Assembly: GCA_025462725.1 (NCBI GenBank)
Contig: JAOAPE010000012.1
Span: 169,942-233,941, forward strand
DNA length: 64,000 nt
Direction of reading: 5' to 3'
Origin: Terriglobales bacterium
Lineage (GTDB): Bacteria; Acidobacteriota; Terriglobia; Terriglobales; Acidobacteriaceae
Each line of letters begins with the position of its first letter. Positions within the stretch are counted from its first letter, which is position 1. Positions 27,433 through 35,861 of the stretch are shown here, piece after piece. The position numbers and the translations under genes were made by a program. The notes beneath the pieces were generated by a model. It saw only the letters and a program-made list of their open reading frames with translations, had not been told where the DNA came from and searched no databases.

Positions 27433-28569
27433 TTATTTCTTAGGTCCCAACAGTATCTCTTCGAGGAACGCCAGCGACCGCGGATCATTCGTCTGTCCCA
27501 GCCAGCGCACTGCCTCGCGCCGCACCGCCGGATTCTTGTTCGTCTTCGCCACATGGATCAGCATGGGAACGCCTTCGCTCTCCGGCATCTGTGACAGTGC
27601 GAAAACCGCCTTCTTCTTCACTTCTGTCTCCGGATCGTTATCAATTGCATCGCTGATCGCCTGCGCTTCTTTGCGCCCGCCCGCCTGACCGAGCCAGAAG
27701 ATCGCCTGTCCGCGCACCCGCGAACTCGGATCAGTCTTCCCGATGTCCACCAAGTCACGAAGCCCGGCGTCGGTTCCACTTTGCGAGAATCCGACTAATG
27801 CCTCTTCGCGAAACTTCTCGTCACTGTCACTCGTAACAATCTTTCGCAGAACGGCCAGCCCGCGCTCACCGCGCTCGGAACCCAGCATGATCGCGACTTC
27901 CTCGCGGATCCTGCGCGGCCCTGTCGGAGCGAGTAGGCTCTCCAGTGCCATATCTGCAGCCGGATTATTGTGGATCGCGATTGCGTACACCGCCTCTCCG
28001 CCCACAGTCTTCTTGTGCGATCCGTCTGTCTCTGATTGCACCAGCTTTGTCAGGTACTTGATGCTCTCCACCGGATTCACATTATCGATCCAGTAGACAT
28101 TCAACCCTGCCGCATCCAATCCGCAATCGCGCGAGAACGTCCGCGCTTTCGTCAGTACTCCATCTTGCGACCGCAACATCACGAATGCGAAATCCGCCGG
28201 CTCCAGGTTCTCGCACGACGAAGTGCTGTTGTCGACTCGTCCATTGAAGAAGTTGTTATTACTTTTCTCCAGGTTGCACCCGAAGCAGCAACGGTTGTTC
28301 GACCGTTGTCGCCAGTCATCGAAGCAGCACATCGTGCGGTCTTTCGCTTCTACTGGGATCGTGTACCCGATCCAGACCGCTCCAGCATGCGACTTCGCCA
28401 GATCAGTGACGGTCTTCTCCAATCCCGCCGATCCGCTCACCACCTGTAGCTTCGCATTCATCAACTTCGGCTGCCGCACCGCCGCTGGCTGACTCGGACC
28501 CGCTTGCGCACTTTGCTGCGCCATCGCTACTGCCCCTAGTATCACCATTGAGAAAAGTAATCGTTTCAT
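27433..28569 (-). CDS. Exported HEAT-repeat protein with Cys-rich insert
   Basis: A 378-residue exported protein with a signal peptide (about 1-18, AVAMAQQ). Residues about 75-150 contain seven cysteines, six of them packed as CC (81-82), CC (94-95), C98 and C119, in an Asn/Ser-rich stretch. The C-terminal half (about 195-378) is HEAT/PBS-type repeats, e.g. SRVRGQAIFWLGQAGG, PETEVKKKAVFALSQM and NPAVRREAVRWLGQ. The cysteines could bind metal or form disulfides in the periplasm. It is the last gene of a sigma/anti-sigma/HEAT operon, 11 bases after the other HEAT gene. Function is unknown; a scaffold role is an inference. Confidence 0.8.
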   Translation of the reverse strand: MKRLLFSMVILGAVAMAQQSAQAGPSQPAAVRQPKLMNAKLQVVSGSAGLEKTVTDLAKSHAGAVWIGYTIPVEAKDRTMCCFDDWRQRSNNRCCFGCNLEKSNNNFFNGRVDNSTSSCENLEPADFAFVMLRSQDGVLTKARTFSRDCGLDAAGLNVYWIDNVNPVESIKYLTKLVQSETDGSHKKTVGGEAVYAIAIHNNPAADMALESLLAPTGPRRIREEVAIMLGSERGERGLAVLRKIVTSDSDEKFREEALVGFSQSGTDAGLRDLVDIGKTDPSSRVRGQAIFWLGQAGGRKEAQAISDAIDNDPETEVKKKAVFALSQMPESEGVPMLIHVAKTNKNPAVRREAVRWLGQTNDPRSLAFLEEILLGPKK

Positions 28570-28580
28570 GATTGCACCCG

Positions 28581-29843
28581 TTACTGATTTAGGATTTCCA
28601 TCAAATAGTCGTTCGCTTCTTTCGATCCCATCACTGACAACTTACTGACAATCGTCTTCTTCATCTCCGGATCGGATTCCTTCTTGGCTAGGGAAACCAA
28701 CTGATTTGCCGCTCCTTGAATGAACAGCGCCTCCACGATGCGCTTCTTTGTTTCCTTGTCAGTGCCAGCACCGTACATCGATACGAGCGCTTCCATCCCT
28801 CGCCGACCGCCACCAATACCGAGCCCGTGAATCGCCGCGGCGCGCACATCAGGATCAGTCTCGCTCTTCGCGGCTTCGATCAGCCCTTCGTCGTCGCCAC
28901 CGATTCCCATCGAGTGCAGGATCTCTTTCTTCGCATCGCTGCCGCTCGTCTGCTTGTAGAGTTGTCGCAACTCGTTGTGTGCGCCCATCACGCCGAGCTG
29001 GTGGATGGCATCCTTCTTCAGCTCCGGATTCGTCTCTTTCTGCGCGAGCGCAAACACTCGCTGCTCATCCCCGGACACCATGAATGCATGCAGCACCGCT
29101 TTCTTGATCTTGATGTCCGGCGATTGGTCATAGATATTCTGCAATTGCTGCCCGCTACGGCTTCCGCCCCCAACTCCTAGGTAGTGGATCGCCTTCTCCT
29201 GCAACTCCGGATACTGTTTGCCCAGCGCCACCTCACCAAGCACCTGCTGCGCTTCCGCTTGGTCACTTTGCGAAAGCACAAACAGTGCCTTGTCCTTCAG
29301 CTTCGCTGACGAATTCCCGCTCAGGAATTTTCGCAGTATTGGGATAGCGCGTGGATCATCCGATTGCATCATGCCGCTCAGCGCCATCAATTTCAGTTCT
29401 TCATCCTTTTCTGCTTCGGGATTCACACGCTCGCCCATGGATTTGCGGATCTCAATCTCCAGAGCGCCCGCTTCGCGCAGCCAGCGGCTTTGCGGAAATC
29501 TCTTGCGTAGTTCTGCGATCGTCCCCAGCGCTTCGTTTCTTTGTCCCTGCTTGTTCTGTGCAAAGGCCTTCCAGTAGATAGCGCCTTCTGCCCGACGCCC
29601 ATTCATCTTGGCAACTTGATCGAAATCGGCAGCGGCCTTCGAGTAGTTGTTTTCGTCGAGCGCTTGCGTTGCTTGCGAATAGGCGGCATCTTCCGCAACG
29701 TTCGTTTTGTCTGATCCCGGATTCTGCTCCAGCATCGCCAACTCGAAACTGCGTGCCGCCTCTTTACGGCCCATCGCTTCGCTGGCAAATAGGCCAGAAG
29801 TACTTGCTACCAGGATGACAAAAGTGCTGATGTAGGTTTTCAT
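28581..29843 (-). CDS. Exported HEAT-repeat protein
   Basis: A 420-residue exported protein with a signal peptide (about 1-20). A short TPR-like region (about 50-115, YSQATQALDENNYSKAAADF, then RAEGAIYWKAFAQNKQGQ) is followed by about seven HEAT-like repeats (about 150-415) such as DPRAIPILRKFL, NPELKKDAIHQLGVMG and DPDVRAAAIHGLGIGG. Such repeats bind other proteins. It lies 7 bases after the anti-sigma gene and 11 before the second HEAT gene, so the whole set is probably one transcript made under the ECF sigma factor's control. No enzymatic motif is visible. Confidence 0.82.
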   Translation of the reverse strand: MKTYISTFVILVASTSGLFASEAMGRKEAARSFELAMLEQNPGSDKTNVAEDAAYSQATQALDENNYSKAAADFDQVAKMNGRRAEGAIYWKAFAQNKQGQRNEALGTIAELRKRFPQSRWLREAGALEIEIRKSMGERVNPEAEKDEELKLMALSGMMQSDDPRAIPILRKFLSGNSSAKLKDKALFVLSQSDQAEAQQVLGEVALGKQYPELQEKAIHYLGVGGGSRSGQQLQNIYDQSPDIKIKKAVLHAFMVSGDEQRVFALAQKETNPELKKDAIHQLGVMGAHNELRQLYKQTSGSDAKKEILHSMGIGGDDEGLIEAAKSETDPDVRAAAIHGLGIGGGRRGMEALVSMYGAGTDKETKKRIVEALFIQGAANQLVSLAKKESDPEMKKTIVSKLSVMGSKEANDYLMEILNQ

Positions 29844-29850
29844 GCGTCCT

Positions 29851-30597
29851 CTATAGTTTGGTGCCCTGCTGTTTTGCAGGCACAGGATTGTTCTGTTCTC
29901 TTATTCTCGATCCCACTACACGTACTTTGAAAAGCAGCCCTTGCTGTTCAATCATTCTTTGCAGCCGTTCCACATCCCCTGACTTCAAATCCGATGGCGA
30001 GTTTGCGATCTCCGCCAGCACCCGTTCCAGATCGTCGAGCGTGCGTTGCACCGTCGGATCCGAACTCTTCGCCGCACTCATCCGATACAACCGGTTCGCA
30101 TCCAGCAGATCGCGCGCCTGTCCCTGGGTGGCGGAAAAATCCGTCTTGTCGTTGTCACCTTGCGACATCAACTCGATCAGCAATATCTGCGATTTCTCCA
30201 AATGATTGCCCACCGCGAGCGCCACCAGGCGATCGACTTTCCGCTGATTGTTCTGTACAACCGGCGAATTCACGACATTGCGCGATTGTCTTCCTGCGAG
30301 GAATGCGCTCACCAGCAAAACGGCCATCGCCGCTGCCATCGCGCAGTTTCTCCCCCACACGGCCCACTTGCTCACATTTCGTTCCGGCAACTGGTCGCGC
30401 AATTTGAACCACAGTTGCGTTTCGTATCCTTCGTCGAGTTCTGGGACACCCGGCACGCGCACCTGCTTCAGTTGCGCGTCAAGCTTCATCAGCTCCGCGC
30501 GACACTCCTCGCAGCCCGCGACATGCGCCGACAGCTCCTCATCCTTCAACTCGCCGTAGTGTTTCAAGATCAACTCTTCTTCGCTTAAATGTTTCAT
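29851..30597 (-). CDS. Anti-sigma factor with zinc-finger (ZAS/HC2) domain
   Basis: A 248-residue membrane-anchored anti-sigma factor. The N-terminal cytoplasmic domain has the zinc-binding HxxxCxxC motif in AHVAGCEECRAEL (about 24-36), as in the ZAS domain that holds ECF sigma factors. One TM segment (about 88-106, CAMAAAMAVLLVSAFLAG) is followed by a helical periplasmic part without a known domain. Its ATG overlaps the sigma-gene stop by four bases, the normal arrangement for a cognate pair. The signal that releases the sigma factor is unknown. Confidence 0.87.
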   Translation of the reverse strand: MKHLSEEELILKHYGELKDEELSAHVAGCEECRAELMKLDAQLKQVRVPGVPELDEGYETQLWFKLRDQLPERNVSKWAVWGRNCAMAAAMAVLLVSAFLAGRQSRNVVNSPVVQNNQRKVDRLVALAVGNHLEKSQILLIELMSQGDNDKTDFSATQGQARDLLDANRLYRMSAAKSSDPTVQRTLDDLERVLAEIANSPSDLKSGDVERLQRMIEQQGLLFKVRVVGSRIREQNNPVPAKQQGTKL

Positions 30598-31166
30598 TTG
30601 GTGGCCACCATTGGTTCCAGCGCTACCCTCAGCTTCCGTACCGCGCGGAAGACCGTGTTCTTCGCTGCGTTCTCACGAATCTTTAAAGCCCTGCTGATCT
30701 CCTCGATGGATTGCCCGTCCACGTGCCGCAGTGTGAATGCCACGCGCTCTGTCGGAGTCAATTGCGTCATCGCTTGTGAGATCTTCATCTTCGCTTCCTT
30801 GCTCATGAGTAACCGATCCGGTCCCGCATCATTCGAAGGCAACTGGATCGTGTTCTCTTCCGGGTCCGGCTCGTCTGAGATCGTGTACGTGCCCGCGATC
30901 TTTTTCTTCTCCAGGAAATCCAAGCACCGGTTTACCGCGATCCGATAGATCCACGTCGAGAACTTTGACCGCGCTTCAAAACGGTCAAGGCTCTTGTATG
31001 CCCGCAGAAATGTTTCCTGCACGATCTCATCCGCGTCTTCTTTGTTTCCTGTCATACGGAATGCCACGCTGAAAACTGCCCGTGCGTGCGCGTCCACCAG
31101 CACGCGAAAGGCATCGCGATCGCCGGAGAGGACCTGCGCAACTGCCGTTGCCTCCAGGGTTTCCAT
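30594..31166 (-). CDS. ECF RNA polymerase sigma factor (RpoE-type)
   Basis: A 190-residue group IV sigma factor. Region 2 (about 22-92) includes FRMTGNKEDADEIVQETFL and FEARSKFSTWIYRIAVNR. Region 4 (about 125-180) includes LTPTERVAFTLRHVDGQSIE and a helix-turn-helix ending NAAKNTVFRAVRKL. It is followed, with a four-base overlap, by its anti-sigma factor and then two HEAT proteins, which are its likely targets through autoregulation. A 78-base gap separates it from the upstream GT87 gene; GCGTAA/TTACGC inverted arms (31227-31249) lie there, but no clear promoter was identified. Confidence 0.92.
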   Translation of the reverse strand: METLEATAVAQVLSGDRDAFRVLVDAHARAVFSVAFRMTGNKEDADEIVQETFLRAYKSLDRFEARSKFSTWIYRIAVNRCLDFLEKKKIAGTYTISDEPDPEENTIQLPSNDAGPDRLLMSKEAKMKISQAMTQLTPTERVAFTLRHVDGQSIEEISRALKIRENAAKNTVFRAVRKLRVALEPMVATK

Positions 31167-31243
31167 TCGCTTCTTAGACCGGATTCCTTTAAAGCGGTTA
31201 GTGTGAAGAACAGGGAATTAAAGGCCGCGTAACACTGACGAAT

Positions 31244-32491
31244 TTACGCTACTTTGCGGGCGATTTGCGAGGCGGATGCAGCCGCAATGACCGCGTCGGA
31301 TGCTCGCTGGTCCAGCATCGTCTTCATCAGCGTGGCGCCCAGGACCAGGATCACGCAGGAGAGCAGATACATTTTGTGCGACGACAATAACAACAGATAG
31401 GTCGGCGCTGCAAACAGAATCAATATCGTGACTATCAAAGTCAGACGGACAGCGCGGCTCTCCGTGCCCGTTACTACATGGTTCGCCGCAATGCCAAGCG
31501 GCAATGCGAGCAGCGTGAGATCATGCGGATTCAAGTGGTAGCTGACCAGAAGCGTTGCTAGCATCATCAGCGCGAACTGCAGTTCTTCCGATCGCCCCTC
31601 CTTCCTCGTCGCAAGAAAGACGGCAGCCATCACTAGAACGGAACAAACAAGGATTGCCACCTTCGCCCAGTTGTCATTCCCGGTGGAGGAAATGAATCCA
31701 CGAATGTTCGCCATCGCGTAAGGGAAGATGTTGCCCTGTGTCCAGTTCTGATTTGCATTCAGCAGGAAACGCGGAAACTCCCATAGGCCGCGCGGCCCAG
31801 TGACGATCAAGTTCGCCACCATGGCGCCCACTCCGCCCACAAAGAATCCCCGCACCACTTTCCATTGTCTGCACAAGGAAACGAGAAACACGAACGGTAG
31901 CACCAGCTGAAACTTGAACAGCGCCAACGCCAGGAAAGTTCCAGCGCGAAAATCCCGTCCTGAGCGAAAGCAAACAAAAGCCAATGCGTAGCACAGCAGT
32001 AGAACGATCGAATCCTGGCCTTGCAGGAATGTCAGCAATACCGGGAAGAACAAAAGCAATGCGACTGTGCTGAAAATGAAATTCCTGTCCACGATCGCAA
32101 TATGCTTGCGCAAAACCATCGGTATCGAAAGCAGCACCAGCAGGTTCAAGAAGTTCCACCACAAGAATGCATTTCGATACGGAAGCCATGCCAGCGGCGC
32201 GAACAGAAGTGCTTCAAACGCCGGGTGGTAGAACAACAACGGAGCAGTCGGATAAGGCGTGTACTGTAACTCCGTCTTCGACTGTGTATCCTTGTCGTAT
32301 AGATGACCGCCGTTTCCCTGAGCAACGATTTTTCCCGCAGTGTAGAACGCCGCAAAATCAGACGCTCCGCTGAACAGCGCGTTCGCTTTCGGTATCAGCG
32401 CCACATCTATCAGCCCATTGATCAGGATAATAATCAGACACGCGATCCCAAATCCCGAAACGCCGCGGCGTGTTTTGTCTTCCAGAACCAT
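31244..32491 (-). CDS. GT87-type (DUF2029) polytopic membrane glycosyltransferase
   Basis: A 415-residue integral membrane protein with about ten TM helices, resembling the GT87/DUF2029 family of polyprenyl-phosphate-sugar-dependent transferases. The conserved N-terminal loop contains DFAAFYTAGKIVAQGNGGHL after TM1, the usual family motif, and YHPAFEALLFAPLAWLPY follows. Mycobacterial relatives are mannosyltransferases. The acceptor here is unknown. It is divergent from the amino-acid permease gene at 32562 and upstream of, but separate from, the sigma-factor gene. Confidence 0.75.
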   Translation of the reverse strand: MVLEDKTRRGVSGFGIACLIIILINGLIDVALIPKANALFSGASDFAAFYTAGKIVAQGNGGHLYDKDTQSKTELQYTPYPTAPLLFYHPAFEALLFAPLAWLPYRNAFLWWNFLNLLVLLSIPMVLRKHIAIVDRNFIFSTVALLLFFPVLLTFLQGQDSIVLLLCYALAFVCFRSGRDFRAGTFLALALFKFQLVLPFVFLVSLCRQWKVVRGFFVGGVGAMVANLIVTGPRGLWEFPRFLLNANQNWTQGNIFPYAMANIRGFISSTGNDNWAKVAILVCSVLVMAAVFLATRKEGRSEELQFALMMLATLLVSYHLNPHDLTLLALPLGIAANHVVTGTESRAVRLTLIVTILILFAAPTYLLLLSSHKMYLLSCVILVLGATLMKTMLDQRASDAVIAAASASQIARKVA

Positions 32492-32561
32492 CTAACCTTC
32501 TTCTCTGGTTGCGTTGGATTCAGCTCGCGGTCAAGATGTTGACCCGTTGTACACTCTTTCC

Positions 32562-33911
32562 ATGCCGAACATTGCTCCTCAGCTGCAGCCGGAGCCATCG
32601 TCACAACCGCAACTCGCGCGACGTCTCGGCCTCTTTGACGCCACTATGCTCGTCATGGGTGGGATCATCGGCGCAGGGATATTCATCAATCCCTACGTGG
32701 TCGCGCAGAAAGTCCACACTCCGGCGCTGATTCTCGGCGCATGGGCCGCTGGCGGTGTCATCGCGCTGCTCGGAGCGTTCATCTACGCGGAGCTCGCCGA
32801 GCGATTGCCCATGGTGGGCGGACAATACGCGTACATTCGCGAAGCCTACCATCCGCTGCTCGCGTTCCTCTACGGATGGGTCTTGCTCCTCGTCATCCAG
32901 ACCGGCGGCATGGCCGCAGTCACGGTAACGTTTTCGCGGTACTTCATTGAACTCACAGGATTGCACCTTCCCGAAGCCGCCGTCGCCGTTCTCACCCTCG
33001 CGATTCTCACTATCATCAACTGTCTCGGTGTGCGCACCGGAAGCACCGTTCAGAACACGCTGATGATCATGAAGATCGCGGCGATATTCGTCCTCGTGGC
33101 CGCAGGCCTGTTTTACATAGCCACGCCGAATATCGTATGGCGGCCGCTTACCGATCGACCTCTCGGTCTCGGACTCGCGTCAGATTTCGGCGCGGCAATG
33201 GTTCCGGTGCTCTTCGCCATCGCCGGATGGCAGACTGCAAACTTCGCAGCCGGGGAATTGAAGAATCCTAAAAAAGATCTCCCTCGCGGACTCCTACTCG
33301 GAGTCATCGGCGTGATCATCCTTTATATGGCGGTAAATTACGTTTGTCTGTTGGCGCTCGGGGCCACACAGCTTGCGCAAACGAAAACGCCGGCTTCCGC
33401 GGTGATGAGCGCCGCTTTTGGAACGAAGGGCGCAACACTCATCGCGTTCGGCATTGCCGTCTCCGCGCTCGGATTTCTCAGCCAGAGCGTGCTCACTGCT
33501 CCGCGTGTCTACTTCGCCATGGCAGAAGACGGAGTCTTCTTCCAAGCCATTGGACGCATCAGCTCCAAAACCCAAGTGCCGGTCTTCGCCATCATCCTGC
33601 AGAGCATTTGGACAGCCGTCATCCTGCTCACAGGAAAATTCGAGCAGATACTGAACTATGTTGTGAGCATGGATTTCATCTTCTTCGGCATCTCCGCCAG
33701 TTGCATCTTCGTCTTTCGCAAACGCAACGTCGGTGACGCGCAAAACCTTATGCCCGGCCATCCATGGACGACCGCCCTTTTCTGCGGCATCTGCGCGCTC
33801 GTAGTCATCAACACCGTGATCAGATATCCCGCGAACACGCTCATCGGAATCGCGATACTCTTTTCCGGCATTCCCGTTTTTTATCTTTGGAAAAAGGCCA
33901 AGTCCGCATGA
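32562..33911 (+). CDS. APC-family amino acid permease
   Basis: A transporter of 449 residues and about twelve TM segments in the amino acid-polyamine-organocation superfamily. The start ARRLGLFDATMLVMGGIIGA contains the GxxIGxGIF motif (GGIIGAGIF) of TM1. ATG 32562 is chosen; the frame is open from 32514 but the extra residues are unconserved. Its stop overlaps the start of an aminotransferase gene (ATGA at 33908-33911), so uptake and transamination are probably linked. The substrate is not evident. Confidence 0.9.
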   Translation: MPNIAPQLQPEPSSQPQLARRLGLFDATMLVMGGIIGAGIFINPYVVAQKVHTPALILGAWAAGGVIALLGAFIYAELAERLPMVGGQYAYIREAYHPLLAFLYGWVLLLVIQTGGMAAVTVTFSRYFIELTGLHLPEAAVAVLTLAILTIINCLGVRTGSTVQNTLMIMKIAAIFVLVAAGLFYIATPNIVWRPLTDRPLGLGLASDFGAAMVPVLFAIAGWQTANFAAGELKNPKKDLPRGLLLGVIGVIILYMAVNYVCLLALGATQLAQTKTPASAVMSAAFGTKGATLIAFGIAVSALGFLSQSVLTAPRVYFAMAEDGVFFQAIGRISSKTQVPVFAIILQSIWTAVILLTGKFEQILNYVVSMDFIFFGISASCIFVFRKRNVGDAQNLMPGHPWTTALFCGICALVVINTVIRYPANTLIGIAILFSGIPVFYLWKKAKSA

Positions 33912-35005
33912 ACTTCCAGCGCTCGCACGCGCGCTCCTCATACATGGAGTTCGCAAAACTCTACTCCGGCGCCAAGTACAACCTCGCCACCAGCGGCATG
34001 GCGTCGTATCCGCTCGCCGATCTCGGCGTCACCATCGATCAGCTTGAGATCAACGGCTCAACCATCTACGGATACGAGCCTCTCAACCGTGCTATCGCCG
34101 CTCGCTATCGCGTGCCCGTCGAGTCAGTCGTGGCCGCTACCGGGACCTCGATGGCCAACTATCTCACGCTCGCTGCCTCCGCAAATCCGGGCGAAGAGAT
34201 TCTCGTCGAGCAACCGACTTACGGGCTCATCCTCGATGCCGCCCGATACCTGGGTCTCGACATCAAGCGCTTCCAACGCGATCCCAAGACTTTCGACATC
34301 GATCTCGCCGACCTCGAACGCAATATTTCGAAACGTACAAAGTTGATTGTCCTCTGCAATCTGCATAACCCCACCAGTGCGCTCACGCCGGAAAGCACAC
34401 TGCGGACGATCGGCGAGTTCGCAAAAAAAGTCGGCGCGCGTGTCCTCGCGGACGAGGTCTATCTGGAAGTGCTCTGGCAGCACGAACCCAAAAGCGCCTT
34501 CCACATCGATCCTGAAGTATTCATCAGCACCAACAGCCTTACCAAAGCCTACGGATTAAGCGGACTCCGCTGCGGTTGGGTCCTTACCACTCCTGAAATG
34601 GCTGATCGAATGTGGCACCTCAATGATGTCCATGCCGCTACCCCCGCGCACATCCCCGAACTGCTCAGCGTGGTCGCCTTCTCCAAACTCGACCAGATCG
34701 CCGCCAAACAAAAAGCGGTACTCGACGAGAACCGGCGCCTGCTGCGCGCCTTCCTCGAATCGCAATCTCAATTGGAGTACGTCTGGCCGGAACATGGAAC
34801 AGTTGTCTTTCCGCACGTGAAAGCAGTGAAGGGAACCGCAGACGAATTCTGCAAGCGACTACTTCAGGACTCCAACATCAGCGTCGTCCCCGGAAGCTTC
34901 TTCGAGATGCCGGAACACATCCGCATCGGCGTTGGCACGCCGACGGAATCGGTGCGCGCGAGCCTTGGACAATTCACGAAAGCACTGAACTCGAAGCGGA
35001 AATGA
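33908..35005 (+). CDS. PLP-dependent class I aminotransferase
   Basis: A 365-residue fold-type I aminotransferase. The Schiff-base lysine lies in STNSLTKAYGLSGLRCGW. CNLHNPTSAL replaces the common NPxNPTG loop, and VLADEVYLEVLW carries the aspartate that contacts the cofactor nitrogen. ATG 33908 is chosen from the ATGA overlap with the permease gene; the frame is open upstream inside that gene. It overlaps the next small gene by four bases. The substrate is probably the amino acid brought in by the neighbouring permease (inference). Confidence 0.88.
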   Translation: MNFQRSHARSSYMEFAKLYSGAKYNLATSGMASYPLADLGVTIDQLEINGSTIYGYEPLNRAIAARYRVPVESVVAATGTSMANYLTLAASANPGEEILVEQPTYGLILDAARYLGLDIKRFQRDPKTFDIDLADLERNISKRTKLIVLCNLHNPTSALTPESTLRTIGEFAKKVGARVLADEVYLEVLWQHEPKSAFHIDPEVFISTNSLTKAYGLSGLRCGWVLTTPEMADRMWHLNDVHAATPAHIPELLSVVAFSKLDQIAAKQKAVLDENRRLLRAFLESQSQLEYVWPEHGTVVFPHVKAVKGTADEFCKRLLQDSNISVVPGSFFEMPEHIRIGVGTPTESVRASLGQFTKALNSKRK

Positions 35006-35364
35006 ACAGATTTCTAAGACTGTTGGGCTATCGCGACCGAAAGTATCGAGGGACAGATTTCAACATTCGCATAGAGTCAATATCCCACGAGGCATTAAGT
35101 GTAACCTACGAAACGGACGAGAAAACTTTGTACTTCAGTGCGGGATACATTGGGCGGCGGTCGCAGCCCACAGGCATAGGCGTCGATATTCCGCCGGAGA
35201 TTGAACATGCCCAGGCGAAGGCTATAGCGGTTCGGTTGATCGAAGCTTTCAACCACATGGGATACGGCTACTATATCTCGCATAAATTGGATCGCGGTAA
35301 GCGACCCCGCTACGAAATGCTAGGCAAGTCTGAGGGCTTATCGTGGCCGGAAAGTAAGAGATAA
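35002..35364 (+). CDS. Small protein of unknown function
   Basis: A 120-residue cytoplasmic protein I do not recognise. It has no signal peptide, TM helix or cysteine motif. The sequence is alpha/beta with aromatic-rich segments, e.g. TLYFSAGYIGRR and NHMGYGYYISHKLD. Its ATG overlaps the aminotransferase stop by four bases, which is the main support that it is translated. Codon and base use look like the neighbours, though slightly richer in A+T. Confidence 0.6.
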   Translation: MNRFLRLLGYRDRKYRGTDFNIRIESISHEALSVTYETDEKTLYFSAGYIGRRSQPTGIGVDIPPEIEHAQAKAIAVRLIEAFNHMGYGYYISHKLDRGKRPRYEMLGKSEGLSWPESKR

Positions 35365-35405
35365 GCGCGGTGGGAGCCAGCTATGTGCTTTTTACAGTTG
35401 GCAAG

Positions 35406-35765
35406 TTACACCTCTCGCCTTAGCGTCTCCAGCGCATGGCCACTCCCCGGACTTGTCTCAAACTTTGTCGGACGGCTCTTTCCCGCAAATCCAATACATA
35501 TCTTCCAAGTGTCGCCATCGATTTCATAGATACCCAGCGACTTGTTCCCCTTGTGCGGGCCTTTGTCGAAATTCATGTCGAACGTCTTCGGGCTTGAGCT
35601 CTCGTCGAACGACACTGTTCCTTCGTACTCCGCTCCCATGGACAATGAAACAAACCGCGCGTCTTTAACAACGATCTTCGCTCCGCCACACGGCATCTTC
35701 TGGCCATCGTATTCGAGCGTAACGATTTCCCACGTGCCCTGAAGGGCTTTGAGATTGGAATTCAT
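35406..35765 (-). CDS. TIGR03067-type domain protein
   Basis: A 119-residue protein with the pattern of the TIGR03067 domain found in Planctomycetes, Verrucomicrobia and Acidobacteria: LQGTWEIVTLEYDGQKMP at the start, then a KTFDMNF-type strand and LGIYEIDGDTWKICIG near 80-95. It appears to be a small lipocalin-like beta-barrel. Function is unknown. No signal peptide is present, so it is probably cytoplasmic, whereas many relatives are exported. Confidence 0.75.
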   Translation of the reverse strand: MNSNLKALQGTWEIVTLEYDGQKMPCGGAKIVVKDARFVSLSMGAEYEGTVSFDESSSPKTFDMNFDKGPHKGNKSLGIYEIDGDTWKICIGFAGKSRPTKFETSPGSGHALETLRREV

Positions 35766-35861
35766 AAAATTTCTTTCGGAAAATTAGCTCGCCATCCGGC
35801 TCTGCAAGCGCTTGCTTTTGCACTTCGGCTCAATGCTTCAACGAATCAATGATTCACTGGT

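Noticed and set aside
33294..33956. A 220-residue minus-strand open frame
   Set aside because: It is antisense to the APC permease gene and shows no domain.
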